DNA of 64,000 bases from Drancourtella massiliensis (GCF_016900655.1 NZ_JACJKH010000010.1:1-64000); one strand, 5' to 3'; positions 1 through 9,026 are shown, counted from the stretch's first letter. Notes: generated by a model from the sequence alone, not told the origin. A program made the numbers and translations.

Positions 1-110
1 GGGAAAATATTGTATCATCTTCGCATCAATTAAATTAATTTTATTTGCAACACATTTGCAACAAAATAGCCGAGAAACGGCATAAAATCGTTAAATCTCA
101 ATAATCCTCA

Positions 111-138
111 TTTACTTTTCCACTTTTTTTGATATAAT
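111..138 (+). promoter_or_regulatory. sigma-A type promoter
   Basis: A -35 box TTTACT (111-116) and a perfect -10 box TATAAT (133-138) are separated by 16 bases. They sit just upstream of the PucR-type regulator. Bases 1-110 contain no gene; they hold two copies of TTTGCAACA in an AT-rich leader. Functional use is inferred from match and position only. Confidence 0.6.
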
Positions 139-164
139 TATTCCAATGAATGGAGGAAAACATC

Positions 165-1268
165 ATGTTGTCAAATCAGGTACTGCAAAGAACAATATCA
201 GAAATAGAAAATATAGCAGGGGGTTCCTGTTCTGTGTGGGCAATGGACGGACATCGCATTGTACAGGCAGGGACAGAGAGTATGAATGCGGGCGAGAGGA
301 TTCAGGCATTTCTCGAAGAGATAAAAAAAGAAGAGATCTTTCAGGGACTCGAAGAGATCCGCACAGGATACGCCCTCTTCCTTGTGTGTGATGAGGAGAA
401 ACCTGCTTACATATTAAATATAGAAAACATGAGCGGAGAAAAGGCGGAAATTGTAGGGCGCCTCGGCGTTAAACAGATGGAGGGGTTGATACGTGCCTAT
501 AAAGAAAAGATTGACAAGAACCGTTTTCTTCAGAATCTTCTTCTTGATAATATGCTTCTTGTGGATGTTTACAACCAGGCAAAGAAGCTTCATATCGAAA
601 ACGATCAGAAGAGAGTGGTCTATCTTGTAGAGGCCAGGGCCAAAGATAATCAGATGCTTCTTGAAACGATGAAAGGAATGTACGCGTCCGGCATGAAAGA
701 TTTTGTAACTGCGGTGGATGAGGGAAGTGTGATTCTTGTCAAGGCGCTGGAAGAGACAGATGGATACCGGGAAGTGTTTGAAAGCGCCAAGAGCATCGCG
801 GATACGGTATCTGCTGAGGCAATGGTTAATATCCGGGTGTCTTACGGTACGATGATCCACGAGTTGAAGGATGTATCAAAATCCTACAAAGAGGCCGGCA
901 TGGCACTGGATGTGGGGCGGATTTTCTATCCGGACAGGAATATTCTTGCTTATAACGAACTGGGAATAGGACGGCTGATCCATCAGCTTCCGCTCTCTCT
1001 GTGCGAGATGTTTTTGAAAGAGGTTTTCGGGGACAGGGATGTATCCGAGTTTGAGGAAGAAACACTTTCCACGGTTTACAAATTCTTCGAAAACAATCTG
1101 AATATCTCCGAGACGGCCAGACAGCTCTATATCCACAGAAATACGCTTGTGTACCGGCTGGAAAAGATTCAGAAGCTGACAGGTCTGGATGTGCGGGTGT
1201 TTGAGGACGCTCTGACATTTAAAATCGCGATGATGGTATCAGAGCATATGAAATTTATGAATCAATAA
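165..1268 (+). CDS. PucR/CdaR-type helix-turn-helix regulator
   Basis: Probable transcription regulator of the PucR/CdaR (sugar-diacid regulator) kind, 367 residues. The C-terminal ~60 residues form the typical helix-turn-helix, with ISETARQLYIHRNTLVYRLE as recognisable core. The central part resembles the GGDEF-like region of that family, and the N-terminal ~130 residues are a presumed ligand-sensing part I cannot assign. I chose the ATG at 165 because GGAGG lies at 152-156 with good spacing. The in-frame ATG at 150 would place the Shine-Dalgarno inside the coding region. It precedes an aconitase-family hydratase in the same orientation, with a terminator between them, so regulation of that neighbour is possible but unproven. 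The effector is unknown. Confidence 0.85.
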   Translation: MLSNQVLQRTISEIENIAGGSCSVWAMDGHRIVQAGTESMNAGERIQAFLEEIKKEEIFQGLEEIRTGYALFLVCDEEKPAYILNIENMSGEKAEIVGRLGVKQMEGLIRAYKEKIDKNRFLQNLLLDNMLLVDVYNQAKKLHIENDQKRVVYLVEARAKDNQMLLETMKGMYASGMKDFVTAVDEGSVILVKALEETDGYREVFESAKSIADTVSAEAMVNIRVSYGTMIHELKDVSKSYKEAGMALDVGRIFYPDRNILAYNELGIGRLIHQLPLSLCEMFLKEVFGDRDVSEFEEETLSTVYKFFENNLNISETARQLYIHRNTLVYRLEKIQKLTGLDVRVFEDALTFKIAMMVSEHMKFMNQ

Positions 1269-1288
1269 AGTTTATAAACAGGGAAAAC

Positions 1289-1325
1289 ACAGAGACAGGT
1301 ATTACAGCTTGTCTCTGTTATTTTA
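1289..1325 (+). terminator. intrinsic terminator after the PucR-type gene
   Basis: A perfect 9-bp stem (ACAGAGACA at 1289-1297 with TGTCTCTGT at 1310-1318) is followed by a short T-rich run TATTTT. It separates the regulator from the hydratase gene. Confidence 0.65.
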
Positions 1326-1372
1326 ATGTGCTAAAATGAGAAAAGTACAAAATGAAGGAGGTATTTGCCTGT

Positions 1373-3667
1373 ATGATAAAGTTATTTAAAAATGGAGTCT
1401 ACTTACTGAATGGTAAAGATATCATAGAAGACGGACCGGAAGCTGCCGAGGCGCTGAAAGCAAAGACGGGACGTGTGGTTACAAAAGAAGAGGCGGCGGC
1501 GCAGACGATCGCCTATGAAATTCTGAAAGCCCACAATGTTTCAGGAAATATGAAAAATCTGAATATCAAGTTTGACAAACTGACGTCACATGACATTACG
1601 TTTGTCGGAATCATTCAGACAGCAAGAGCGTCCGGACTTGAGCGGTTCCCGATTCCGTACGTGCTTACCAACTGCCACAACAGCCTCTGTGCTGTAGGCG
1701 GCACGATCAATGAGGATGACCATATGTTTGGACTGACCTGTGCAAAAAAATACGGCGGCGTCTATGTACCGCCTCATCAGGCTGTCATCCACCAGTATGC
1801 GAGAGAAATGCTTGCCGGAGGCGGTCAGATGATCCTGGGATCTGACAGTCATACCCGATACGGCGCTCTTGGAACAATGGCAGTAGGGGAAGGCGGACCG
1901 GAGCTTGTAAAGCAGCTTCTCAGCAAGACATATGATATCCGGATGCCGGAAGTGATTGCAGTTTATCTGGACGGAGAGCCGGTTAAAGGAGTCGGCCCGC
2001 AGGATGTTGCTCTGGCGATTATCAAAGCGGTGTTCCAGAACGGTTATGTGAATAATAAAGTGATGGAGTTTGTGGGACCTGGCGTTGAAAAGCTGAGTGC
2101 GGATTTCCGTATCGGCATTGATGTTATGACGACAGAGACGACCTGCCTCTCTTCGATCTGGAAGACGGATGACACCATCCGGGAGTTCTATGAGATCCAC
2201 GGAAGAAGCGGAGACTATAAAGAGCTGAATCCTGGAGAAGCCGCTTACTATGACGGAATGGTCTATGTAGACCTTGGAAGCATCCGCCCGATGATCGCAA
2301 TGCCGTTTCATCCGAGCAACGCCTACACGATCGAAGAAGTTAATGCAAACTTAAAGGATATTCTTCATGATGTGGAAGAAAAAGCAAAGGTAAGCCTTGA
2401 CAATGCGGTGGAATATTCACTGCAGGATAAAATACGAAACGGAAAACTCTACGTGGAGCAGGGAATCATTGCAGGATGTGCCGGAGGCGGATTTGAGAAT
2501 ATCTGTGCCGCGGCGGACATTATCCGCGGGAAGAACATCGGCTCCGATGCCTTTACATTCAGTGTGTATCCGGCAAGTACTCCGATTTACATGGAACTGG
2601 TGAAAAACGGTGCTGTCGCAGATCTCCTTGCGGCAGGAACGGTTGTTAAGACAGCATTCTGCGGACCTTGCTTTGGCGCGGGGGATACTCCGGCAAATAA
2701 TGCGTTCAGTATCCGTCATACGACAAGAAACTTCCCGAACAGAGAAGGATCCAAGCTTCAGAACGGTCAGATTTCCTCTGTGGCGCTGATGGATGCAAGA
2801 TCCATTGCAGCAACAGCCGCCAATAAAGGATATCTGACACCGGCGACCGATCTCGATGTGGAATATAAAAATCCGACCTATCATTTTGATGCCTCCATTT
2901 ATGCGAACCGTGTCTTTGACAGCCACGGAAAAGCAGATCCGGACGCAGCGATCCAGTTTGGTCCAAACATCAAGGACTGGCCGCAGATGCCGGCGCTTCC
3001 GGAAAACTTATTGTTAAAGGTTGTTTCAGAGATCCATGATCCGGTAACGACGACAGATGAGCTGATTCCGTCAGGAGAGACTTCCTCTTACCGGTCCAAT
3101 CCGCTTGGACTTGCGGAGTTTGCGCTTTCCAGAAAGGATCCGGCATATGTCGGGCGTGCAAAAGAGGTGCAGAAGGCCCAGAAAGCAATCGAGGCACACA
3201 CTTGTCCGCTGGAAGTACTGGAAGAACTCAAACCTGTGATGGCGAAAGTGAGAGAACAGTTCCAGAATGTGGGAGAAGGAAACCTTGGTATCGGAAGCAC
3301 GATCTTTGCAGTGAAGCCGGGAGACGGATCTGCAAGAGAACAGGCGGCATCATGCCAGAAGGTGCTTGGAGGATGGGCGAACATCGCAAGCGAATATGCG
3401 ACGAAGCGTTACCGCTCCAACCTGATCAACTGGGGAATGCTTCCATTTATTACAAAGGAAGACCACAAAGCCCTTCCGTTTAAAAATGGCGACTATATCT
3501 TTGTTCCGGAAATCCGCAAAGTGATTGAAGGCAAAGCAGAAGAAGTGAAAGCCTATGTTGTGGATGGCGGCCTGAAAGAAATCACGCTTCATCTTGGCGC
3601 GCTGACAGATACAGAACGGGAAATCATTATGAAAGGCTGTCTCATCAATTATTATAGAGGCTGGTAA
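1373..3667 (+). CDS. aconitase-family hydratase (YbhJ-like)
   Basis: Iron-sulfur hydro-lyase of the aconitase superfamily, 764 residues, full length. The three expected 4Fe-4S ligands are visible: Cys369 in [12 protein letters not shown] and Cys430/Cys433 in [13 protein letters not shown]. The motif [12 protein letters not shown] near residue 160 is the conserved aconitase substrate/cluster-side signature. The overall sequence looks closer to the poorly characterised YbhJ-type hydratases than to citrate-cycle AcnA/AcnB, so the substrate is uncertain. Start ATG 1373 is preceded by AAGGAGGT at 1355-1362; the earlier in-frame ATG at 1352 precedes this ribosome site. It ends in a strong terminator shared with the convergent PurF-like gene. 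The preceding sugar-diacid-type regulator hints at a role with carboxylic acids, which is inference. Confidence 0.85.
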   Translation: MIKLFKNGVYLLNGKDIIEDGPEAAEALKAKTGRVVTKEEAAAQTIAYEILKAHNVSGNMKNLNIKFDKLTSHDITFVGIIQTARASGLERFPIPYVLTNCHNSLCAVGGTINEDDHMFGLTCAKKYGGVYVPPHQAVIHQYAREMLAGGGQMILGSDSHTRYGALGTMAVGEGGPELVKQLLSKTYDIRMPEVIAVYLDGEPVKGVGPQDVALAIIKAVFQNGYVNNKVMEFVGPGVEKLSADFRIGIDVMTTETTCLSSIWKTDDTIREFYEIHGRSGDYKELNPGEAAYYDGMVYVDLGSIRPMIAMPFHPSNAYTIEEVNANLKDILHDVEEKAKVSLDNAVEYSLQDKIRNGKLYVEQGIIAGCAGGGFENICAAADIIRGKNIGSDAFTFSVYPASTPIYMELVKNGAVADLLAAGTVVKTAFCGPCFGAGDTPANNAFSIRHTTRNFPNREGSKLQNGQISSVALMDARSIAATAANKGYLTPATDLDVEYKNPTYHFDASIYANRVFDSHGKADPDAAIQFGPNIKDWPQMPALPENLLLKVVSEIHDPVTTTDELIPSGETSSYRSNPLGLAEFALSRKDPAYVGRAKEVQKAQKAIEAHTCPLEVLEELKPVMAKVREQFQNVGEGNLGIGSTIFAVKPGDGSAREQAASCQKVLGGWANIASEYATKRYRSNLINWGMLPFITKEDHKALPFKNGDYIFVPEIRKVIEGKAEEVKAYVVDGGLKEITLHLGALTDTEREIIMKGCLINYYRGW

Positions 3668-3676
3668 GCAGCAGAA

Positions 3677-3710
3677 AACCCCGTCCGGGAGCTGGACGGG
3701 GTTCATTTTT
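3677..3710. terminator. bidirectional intrinsic terminator
   Basis: A 10-bp stem (AACCCCGTCC 3677-3686 with GGACGGGGTT 3694-3703) is followed by CATTTTT on the + side and flanked by AAAA on the other side. It can end both the hydratase transcript and the convergent PurF-like transcript. Confidence 0.85.
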
Positions 3711-3713
3711 ACT

Positions 3714-5123
3714 TTATTCTTCTCCGTTGAAGCAGTACGTACAGAGCTTGCAGGAGTCGATTCCGATGGATTCGATCAGGTCATCCAGACGGTGGTAACG
3801 AAGAGAGGTGAAATTCTGCTGACGGCAGATTTCATCCAGCATCTTCTGGTACCGGTCACTGTTCGGGTCTGCGTATTCAGCCAGGATTTCCGGGGAAGCA
3901 TCTCCTTCCCAGTCGCGGATAATCCGGCGTGTAATCAGATCCAGTTCGGATTTGGATCTTGAGAAGTTCAGATACTTACATCCATATAACAACGGAGGAC
4001 ATGCAGGGCGTACATGCACTTCCTTGGCACCGCTCTGATAAAGGAATTCAGTAGTCTCACGCAGCTGTGTTCCGCGGACAATGGAATCATCGATCAGAAG
4101 CAGCTTTCTGTCTTCAATTAAAGCCTGCACCGGAATCAATTTCATGCGGGCGATCAGATTTCTCTGACTCTGAGTGGTCGGCATGAAAGAACGCGGCCAG
4201 GTAGGTGTATATTTAATGAACGGGCGGGCATATGGGATACCGGATTCATTTGCGTAACCTATGGCATGTGCCACTCCGGAATCCGGGACGCCTGCAACGA
4301 TGTCAGGAGTAACGGTTCCGGCATCTCTTTTTGCAAGAAGGCTTCCGCATTTGTAGCGCATCTCCTCTACATTGACTCCCTCATAGGAAGAAGTAGGGTA
4401 TCCATAATAAACCCAGAGGAAGGAACAGATCTTCATTTTTTCAAAAGGCTGTCCGACTGTTTCCACGCTTTCAGGTGTTACATAGACGATCTCACCAGGT
4501 CCCAGTTCCTTATAATCGGTATATCCGAGATTGATATATGCGAAACTCTCAAAAGAAACACAGTATGCATCATCTTTCTTTCCAACGACAACCGGAGTGC
4601 GTCCGTAACGGTCACGTGCCGCATAGATACCTTCCGGAGTCATGACAAGCAGAGTCATGGAACCGTCCACGATCGACTGTACATAACGGATTCCTTCTAC
4701 AATCGAATCCTTTTTGCAGATCAGGGAAGCAACCAGTTCTGTGGCATTAATCTGCCCGGTGCTCATCTCCTGAAAATGAGAATGTCCATCATTATAAATC
4801 ATGTTCAAAAGTGAATCAAGATTATTGATCTTGCCGACTGTAGTGATAGCAAAGCTGCCAAGATGTGACTGGATCAGCAGAGGCTGCGGTTCGAAGTCGG
4901 AAATACAGCCAATACCCAGATTTCCCTTCAGCTCCTCCAGATCTTTGTCAAATTTGGTACGAAACGGGGAATTTTCAATATTATGGATTGCGCGGCTGAA
5001 TCCATTCTCTCCGTGAGTTGCCATACCGCCTCTTCGTGTTCCGAGGTGAGAATGATAATCTACCCCGTAAAATAAATCAAGTACACATTCATTTTTTGAA
5101 GCTACGCCAAAAAATCCGCCCAT
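3714..5123 (-). CDS. PurF-like amidophosphoribosyltransferase paralogue lacking the glutaminase Cys
   Basis: A 469-residue protein with the full PurF layout: an N-terminal Ntn-type glutamine amidotransferase domain and a C-terminal phosphoribosyltransferase domain. The PRPP loop LLLIDDSIVRGTQ is intact. The cysteines that ligate the 4Fe-4S cluster in Bacillus-type PurF also appear kept (ICSF, RPACPP and the C-terminal CKLCTYCF). The N terminus reads MGGFFGVAS where active enzymes have (M)CGxxG, so the nucleophilic Cys is Gly. The segment matching the glutamine-binding Asp (TSDTE in PurF) reads INATE. Glutamine hydrolysis is therefore unlikely. AAAGGAGA lies before the ATG and no upstream in-frame start restores a Cys. 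The enzyme may use ammonia or another nucleophile, or act as a regulator. A true PurF presumably lies elsewhere. Confidence 0.85.
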   Translation of the reverse strand: MGGFFGVASKNECVLDLFYGVDYHSHLGTRRGGMATHGENGFSRAIHNIENSPFRTKFDKDLEELKGNLGIGCISDFEPQPLLIQSHLGSFAITTVGKINNLDSLLNMIYNDGHSHFQEMSTGQINATELVASLICKKDSIVEGIRYVQSIVDGSMTLLVMTPEGIYAARDRYGRTPVVVGKKDDAYCVSFESFAYINLGYTDYKELGPGEIVYVTPESVETVGQPFEKMKICSFLWVYYGYPTSSYEGVNVEEMRYKCGSLLAKRDAGTVTPDIVAGVPDSGVAHAIGYANESGIPYARPFIKYTPTWPRSFMPTTQSQRNLIARMKLIPVQALIEDRKLLLIDDSIVRGTQLRETTEFLYQSGAKEVHVRPACPPLLYGCKYLNFSRSKSELDLITRRIIRDWEGDASPEILAEYADPNSDRYQKMLDEICRQQNFTSLRYHRLDDLIESIGIDSCKLCTYCFNGEE

Positions 5124-5314
5124 AGTGTGTATTTCTCCTTTCCCATTCTAAAACAATCTTACATTGACAATACTAATTTAGTTTAGCACGGATGGACCGG
5201 TAAATGAAGAGGAAATTAAAAATAGATAAATGAATAAAAAATATAAATAAATCAGATAATAAGTACAATTAGAATCAAAGAATGAAATAAAATAAAAAAT
5301 ATAAAAGAAAAGTA

Positions 5315-5343
5315 TTGACAAAATGGAGGCGGGATGCTATAGT
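5315..5343 (+). promoter_or_regulatory. strong consensus promoter
   Basis: TTGACA (5315-5320), a 17-base spacer and TATAGT (5338-5343) with an extended TGC just before the -10. This is among the best promoters in the window, yet no conventional gene follows. Confidence 0.7.
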
Positions 5344-5448
5344 GTAATCAATCCAAAAGAAAAGAAACCTGACGAGAAAGGGATTCTTGAAAACTGGAAG
5401 TTGTTTCACTTTCAGAATTGGAAATTTAGAAAAGGAGGGCTTTTACCA

Positions 5449-5529
5449 TTGGACAATACGGAATTCAAAACTCAATATGTTAGTGGTGTTACAGATGAAG
5501 GTTCCCATGATGAAAGCCTTTATCAATAA
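5449..5529 (+). CDS. possible 26-residue peptide, TTG start
   Basis: Short frame starting at TTG 5449, with AAAGGAGGG at 5431-5439 and a 9-base gap. The peptide is acidic and polar (segments NTEFKTQYVSG and DEGSHDESLYQ). It has no signal peptide or membrane segment, and I do not recognise it. The frame is open upstream to the promoter, but the ribosome site points to the TTG. It could be a leader peptide or the broken N terminus of a lost gene. Confidence 0.3.
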   Translation: MDNTEFKTQYVSGVTDEGSHDESLYQ

Positions 5530-6051
5530 ATCAATCCAGTAAATAGTTGAGTATACAAAGTATATCGGAGTTGTTAGAAACTGGAATTTGTGATTGAAAG
5601 ATCTGTAAGACATATTGAGGATGATACCACATCAGTCAATAGTTCAAAGAGTTAGAAGATGTGTAAAGAAACATCGCATAACCATCAGAAATTTTATTAA
5701 CCATTTATTTTATATTTAGTATGAGTTGATGAATGAAGACGTAGTATGCGGATAGTAAGAGGGGAGGAAGCCAAGGAGCAGAACCCATAAGAAGATTGAA
5801 ATAAGAAAGAGAGTTTCTCTAAATTATATGAATCTGATATATTGGCAGAAGATCCGAAAAGTCAACAAAATTAAATACATTATAAAAGGAAGTAAAAGAT
5901 CTGAGATCAAAGATTACATTAGCGGAAAATTAATCAGAGACTTTGAGTTATATATCGAATATAAAATAAAAAAGGCTTTTGGGAACCGGTAGATCAAAAG
6001 AAAGATTCCTCCGGTAAGAGAATATAGAATATGAAAAAATTGAATAGTTAG

Positions 6052-6094
6052 AGTAGCCATTATAAGAAAAAACGTTATAATGGCTACTTTTTTT
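6052..6094 (+). terminator. strong intrinsic terminator
   Basis: A perfect 14-bp stem (AGTAGCCATTATAA 6052-6065 with TTATAATGGCTACT 6075-6088) with a 9-base loop, followed directly by seven T. It closes the 5.3-6.1 kb transcription unit. Confidence 0.9.
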
Positions 6095-6139
6095 GCGTAA
6101 TAGTTTTGTAATAATTAAGAAAAAAACACTCCCATTTTT

Positions 6140-6168
6140 TTGACATTGACAGGTTGGTATGATACACT
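6140..6168 (+). promoter_or_regulatory. promoter of the TPR/AAA-like gene
   Basis: TTGACA (6140-6145), a 17-base spacer and TACACT (6163-6168). A second overlapping TTGACA lies at 6146-6151, and TATGAT lies at 6158-6163. Confidence 0.5.
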
Positions 6169-6255
6169 AAGAAAATGAAAAGATATATCATTCTTGCGTA
6201 TAGAAGGCTGGTAAGGAATCGCTGCAAAAGCAAGTAATTAATGAGGTGAATGACA

Positions 6256-8895
6256 TTGGATAAATACGAGTATCGTGAAAAAACGGAACAAATGATGAAG
6301 TACGTCCAGACAAGATCCTACGACAAGGCAAAGGAGATCGCAGATACGATCGACTGGAAGCGAGTAAAAAATGCGTCAATGCTTTGTGCTGTAAGTGAAA
6401 TTTACGAATATACCGGGGAGTATCAGAAGAGCAGAGAGATCCTTTTTATTGCATATGACAGAAGTCCGGGGAGCAGGAAGATTGTATACCGCCTGGGGAC
6501 TCTGGCGCTTCGGCTGGGGGAGACGGAGGAAGCGCTGGACTGCTATGACGAATTTGTGAGTATGGCTCCGAAGGATCCGAACCAGTACATATTAAAGTAT
6601 AAGATTTTAAAGGCGCAGAACGCCCCGATTAAGGAACAGATTCATGTGCTGGAAGAATTTAAAAAAGCGGAATATATTGAAAAATGGGCATATGAGCTTG
6701 CAGAGCTTTACGATCAGGCGGGAATGACAACCGAGTGCCTCGAAGAGTGTGACGATCTGATTCTGTGGTTCAGTGACGGAGCTTTTGTACAAAAGGCGAT
6801 GGAGCTGAAAATGAAATATAAACCTCTGACGCCGCAGCAACAAAAGAAATATCGAAAAGCGGGGAATGAGGAAGAATCCGGAAACCTGACTGCCGCTGTG
6901 GAAGAAGCACAGACAAGGAAGCCGGAAAAAGAAGAGCAGGTAAAGGTTGAGGAGATTCCGGCGGAAAATCAGAAAGAGGTTCAGGGAGAACCGGAAAAGA
7001 CAGTAGATTTTGAGCAGGTGATTTCGATGCTTCAGGACCAGGGGAAAAGAGAAACACTGATTCTGAAAGCAGATTCTTCAAAAGCGCTGACAGGAGCCTT
7101 TCTGCTTGGAATGGCTGTCGGAGGAAATAAGACGATAACAGAAGTGAAGCAGATGTTCGAAAAAGGAGAGGGAGACGTGTACGAAACAGGCCAGATGAAA
7201 ATAGAAGAGATCCTTCGTCAATGGGAAGAAAGACAAAGGAAAAATGCAGCCGTTATTGAAGAAAAACGGCGCGAAGCAGAGGCAAAAGCAGAGGAAGAAA
7301 AAGCAAAGCAGGAAACAGTTTCCAAGGACACAGCGACGATACTTTCAGAAGATATTCAAAGACTTCTCAGCGAGATGGAAGCGGAAGAAAAAGAAAGAGA
7401 AGAGGCTGTCGGCGGCACGACAGAGTCTCTTGCAAGACTTTCCGAGTCGATGAAAGATCAGACAGAAGAAGAGACAGAAAGTGAAACAGAACCGGATGAA
7501 TCTGTCGAAGAAGAAAGTCCTGAGGACGAGTACGCCGAAGAAGAGTACGACGAGGACGAGTACGCCAAAGAAGAGTACGACGAAGACGAGTACGCTGAGG
7601 AGGAGTATGACGAGGACGAGTACGCCGAAGAGGAGTATGACGAGGACGAGTACGCCGAGGAGGAGTATGACGAGGACGAGTACACCGAAGAGGAGTATGA
7701 CGAGGACGAGTATGCTGAAGAGGAGTACGATGAGGACGAGTACGCCGAAGAGGAGTATGACGAGGATGAGTACGCCGAAGAGGAGTATGACGAGGACGAG
7801 TACGCCGAAGAGGAGTATGACGAGGACGAGTACACCGAAGAGGAGTATGACGAGGACGAGTACGCTGAAGAGGAGTCCGTGGAAGAGGAGCATGAGGACG
7901 AAGAATCCGATTTTGAAGAGGATGATTCTGACTATGAAGAAGAGGTAGAAGAGTCAGATCAGGAAGAAGAGGAAGCGGCGGAACAGGAGCCGGAAAAAGA
8001 AGAGGTTCTGGAAATCGAGGAACCGGATGAAGACGAAGACTCCAGATCTTCCGGCGGATCTTCCTTTGATACAGGATTTATTGTTCAGGGAAGATATGAC
8101 TTGAGCGCAACAAGTGAAATCGGTCTGAAGCTTGGTTTGACAGAGGAGCAGAAAAAACTGTTCTCCTATTTTGTACCGATCCGTGGAATGAGTGAGCAGC
8201 TTGTCGATGTTCTCGAGCAGGACAGAAACTGCAGAAAGCGGTATGGAACTTCCAGAACAGGAAATATTCTTGTAATCGGACACAAAGGATCCGGTAAGAC
8301 TGTACTTGCGGTTGATATTGTAAAAGCGATTCAGAAGCAGCGCAGGATGAAGCAGGGCAAGGTTGCGATTATCACCGGAGACGCACTGAATAAGAAGAAC
8401 CTGATCAGTATTATCCAGAAGCTCAGCGGTGGTGCGCTGATTATTGAAAAAGCAAGTAAAATGAATGATAAAACCATTGATGAATTGACAGGATTAATGG
8501 AAGAGCAGACCGGAGAGATGCTGTTTATTCTGGAAGATGAGAGACGTCCGATGGAGAAAATGCTTTCTGAGTATCCGGACTTCCGCAGAAAATTTACTTC
8601 CCGTGTGGAACTTCCGATCTTTATCAATGATGAGCTTGTTACGTTCGGCCAGACATATGCAAAAGAAAACGGATACCGGATTGATGAAATGGGAATTCTT
8701 GCTCTTTACAGCCGTATCGATGTACTTCAGAAAGAAGATCACTTTGTGACAGTAGCTGAAGTGAAGGAGATCATGGATGACGCGATTGCCCATTCCCAGA
8801 AAGCGAATGTAAAACATCTGATGAAGAGGGTATTTGGAAAGAGCACAGATGAAACTGACAGAATTATTCTGAAAGAGGATGATTTCAAACATTAA
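6256..8895 (+). CDS. TPR protein with acidic tandem repeats and CbbX/SpoVK-like AAA domain
   Basis: Large three-part protein (~879 residues). Residues ~1-200 are TPR-like helices (e.g. YRLGTLALRLGETEEALDCY). Residues ~210-420 are charged and probably disordered. Then come eleven exact 10-residue units of the type YAEEEYDEDE, followed by more acidic sequence. The C-terminal ~260 residues resemble CbbX/SpoVK AAA ATPases, with Walker A GHKGSGKT. The Walker B position reads ALIIEKAS, not the usual hhhhDE. The later segment MLFILEDERRPMEKML, followed by EYPDFRRKF, matches the sensor region. I prefer the TTG start at 6256 because GAGGTG (6243-6248) sits 7 bases upstream; ATG 6250 is almost on top of that site. 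No signal peptide or membrane segment is seen, so it is probably cytoplasmic. Function is unknown; a scaffold or remodelling role is inference. Confidence 0.8.
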   Translation: MDKYEYREKTEQMMKYVQTRSYDKAKEIADTIDWKRVKNASMLCAVSEIYEYTGEYQKSREILFIAYDRSPGSRKIVYRLGTLALRLGETEEALDCYDEFVSMAPKDPNQYILKYKILKAQNAPIKEQIHVLEEFKKAEYIEKWAYELAELYDQAGMTTECLEECDDLILWFSDGAFVQKAMELKMKYKPLTPQQQKKYRKAGNEEESGNLTAAVEEAQTRKPEKEEQVKVEEIPAENQKEVQGEPEKTVDFEQVISMLQDQGKRETLILKADSSKALTGAFLLGMAVGGNKTITEVKQMFEKGEGDVYETGQMKIEEILRQWEERQRKNAAVIEEKRREAEAKAEEEKAKQETVSKDTATILSEDIQRLLSEMEAEEKEREEAVGGTTESLARLSESMKDQTEEETESETEPDESVEEESPEDEYAEEEYDEDEYAKEEYDEDEYAEEEYDEDEYAEEEYDEDEYAEEEYDEDEYTEEEYDEDEYAEEEYDEDEYAEEEYDEDEYAEEEYDEDEYAEEEYDEDEYTEEEYDEDEYAEEESVEEEHEDEESDFEEDDSDYEEEVEESDQEEEEAAEQEPEKEEVLEIEEPDEDEDSRSSGGSSFDTGFIVQGRYDLSATSEIGLKLGLTEEQKKLFSYFVPIRGMSEQLVDVLEQDRNCRKRYGTSRTGNILVIGHKGSGKTVLAVDIVKAIQKQRRMKQGKVAIITGDALNKKNLISIIQKLSGGALIIEKASKMNDKTIDELTGLMEEQTGEMLFILEDERRPMEKMLSEYPDFRRKFTSRVELPIFINDELVTFGQTYAKENGYRIDEMGILALYSRIDVLQKEDHFVTVAEVKEIMDDAIAHSQKANVKHLMKRVFGKSTDETDRIILKEDDFKH
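7531..7860 (+). repeat. 11 tandem 30-bp coding repeats (YAEEEYDEDE units)
   Basis: Eleven in-frame units of 30 bases encode Tyr-(Ala/Thr)-(Glu/Lys)-Glu-Glu-Tyr-Asp-Glu-Asp-Glu, followed by a partial unit to about 7875. Units differ by a few silent changes, two Thr variants and one Lys variant. The array is near-identical at DNA level, so copy number probably varies between strains. Confidence 0.95.
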
Positions 8896-8927
8896 AGATA
8901 ATCGACAATAATTGTATAAAATGACGA

Positions 8928-8974
8928 AAAGAGTTTTGATAAAGTGAAAAACTTTGTTAAAACTCTTTCTTTTT
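8928..8974 (+). terminator. intrinsic terminator
   Basis: A perfect 10-bp stem (AAAGAGTTTT 8928-8937 with AAAACTCTTT 8959-8968) has a smaller inner hairpin (AAGT/ACTT) and is followed by CTTTTT. It ends the TPR/AAA gene. A TATAAT at 8989-8994 without a clear -35 may be the glgB promoter. Confidence 0.75.
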
Positions 8975-9026
8975 ATCCATCCCTAAAGTATAATAAACTT
9001 AGATTTTTTGTGAGAAGGTGGATAGT

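Larger units (their letters stand above)
5350..6094 (+). other. gene-poor transcription unit (possible decayed gene or non-coding RNA)
   Basis: About 740 bases lie between a consensus promoter (5315-5343) and a very strong terminator (6052-6094). The composition is A-rich, purine-rich and lower in GC than its neighbours. The only reading frames are short: a 26-codon TTG frame at 5449-5529 with a good ribosome site; a 32-codon very basic frame at 5621-5719 with GAGG almost touching its ATG; and an open stretch 5759-5992 (77 codons, Lys/Ile-rich, first ATG at 5828, no ribosome site). I recognise none of them. The unit could be a decayed gene, a set of small peptides or a long RNA. The flank 5124-5314 holds the upstream region of the PurF-like gene and is AT-rich. 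Confidence 0.45.

Noticed and set aside
1586-2311. 241-codon antisense frame within the hydratase gene
   Set aside because: The + strand frame carries all aconitase signatures; the antisense frame has no recognisable domain or ribosome site.
5323-5529. 68-codon ATG frame after the 5.3-kb promoter
   Set aside because: Its ATG at 5323 lies inside the promoter between -35 and -10, so it cannot be on the transcript; only the downstream TTG part is plausible.
7531-7860. Tandem array as a CRISPR
   Set aside because: Units are 30 bp head to tail without unique spacers and are in frame with a protein.
7345-7893. Long antisense frames with Leu/Val- or Ser/Tyr-rich repeats opposite the acidic repeat
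   Set aside because: They are mirror images of the YAEEEYDEDE repeat in other frames, with no ribosome site; repeats with a length divisible by 3 keep all frames open.
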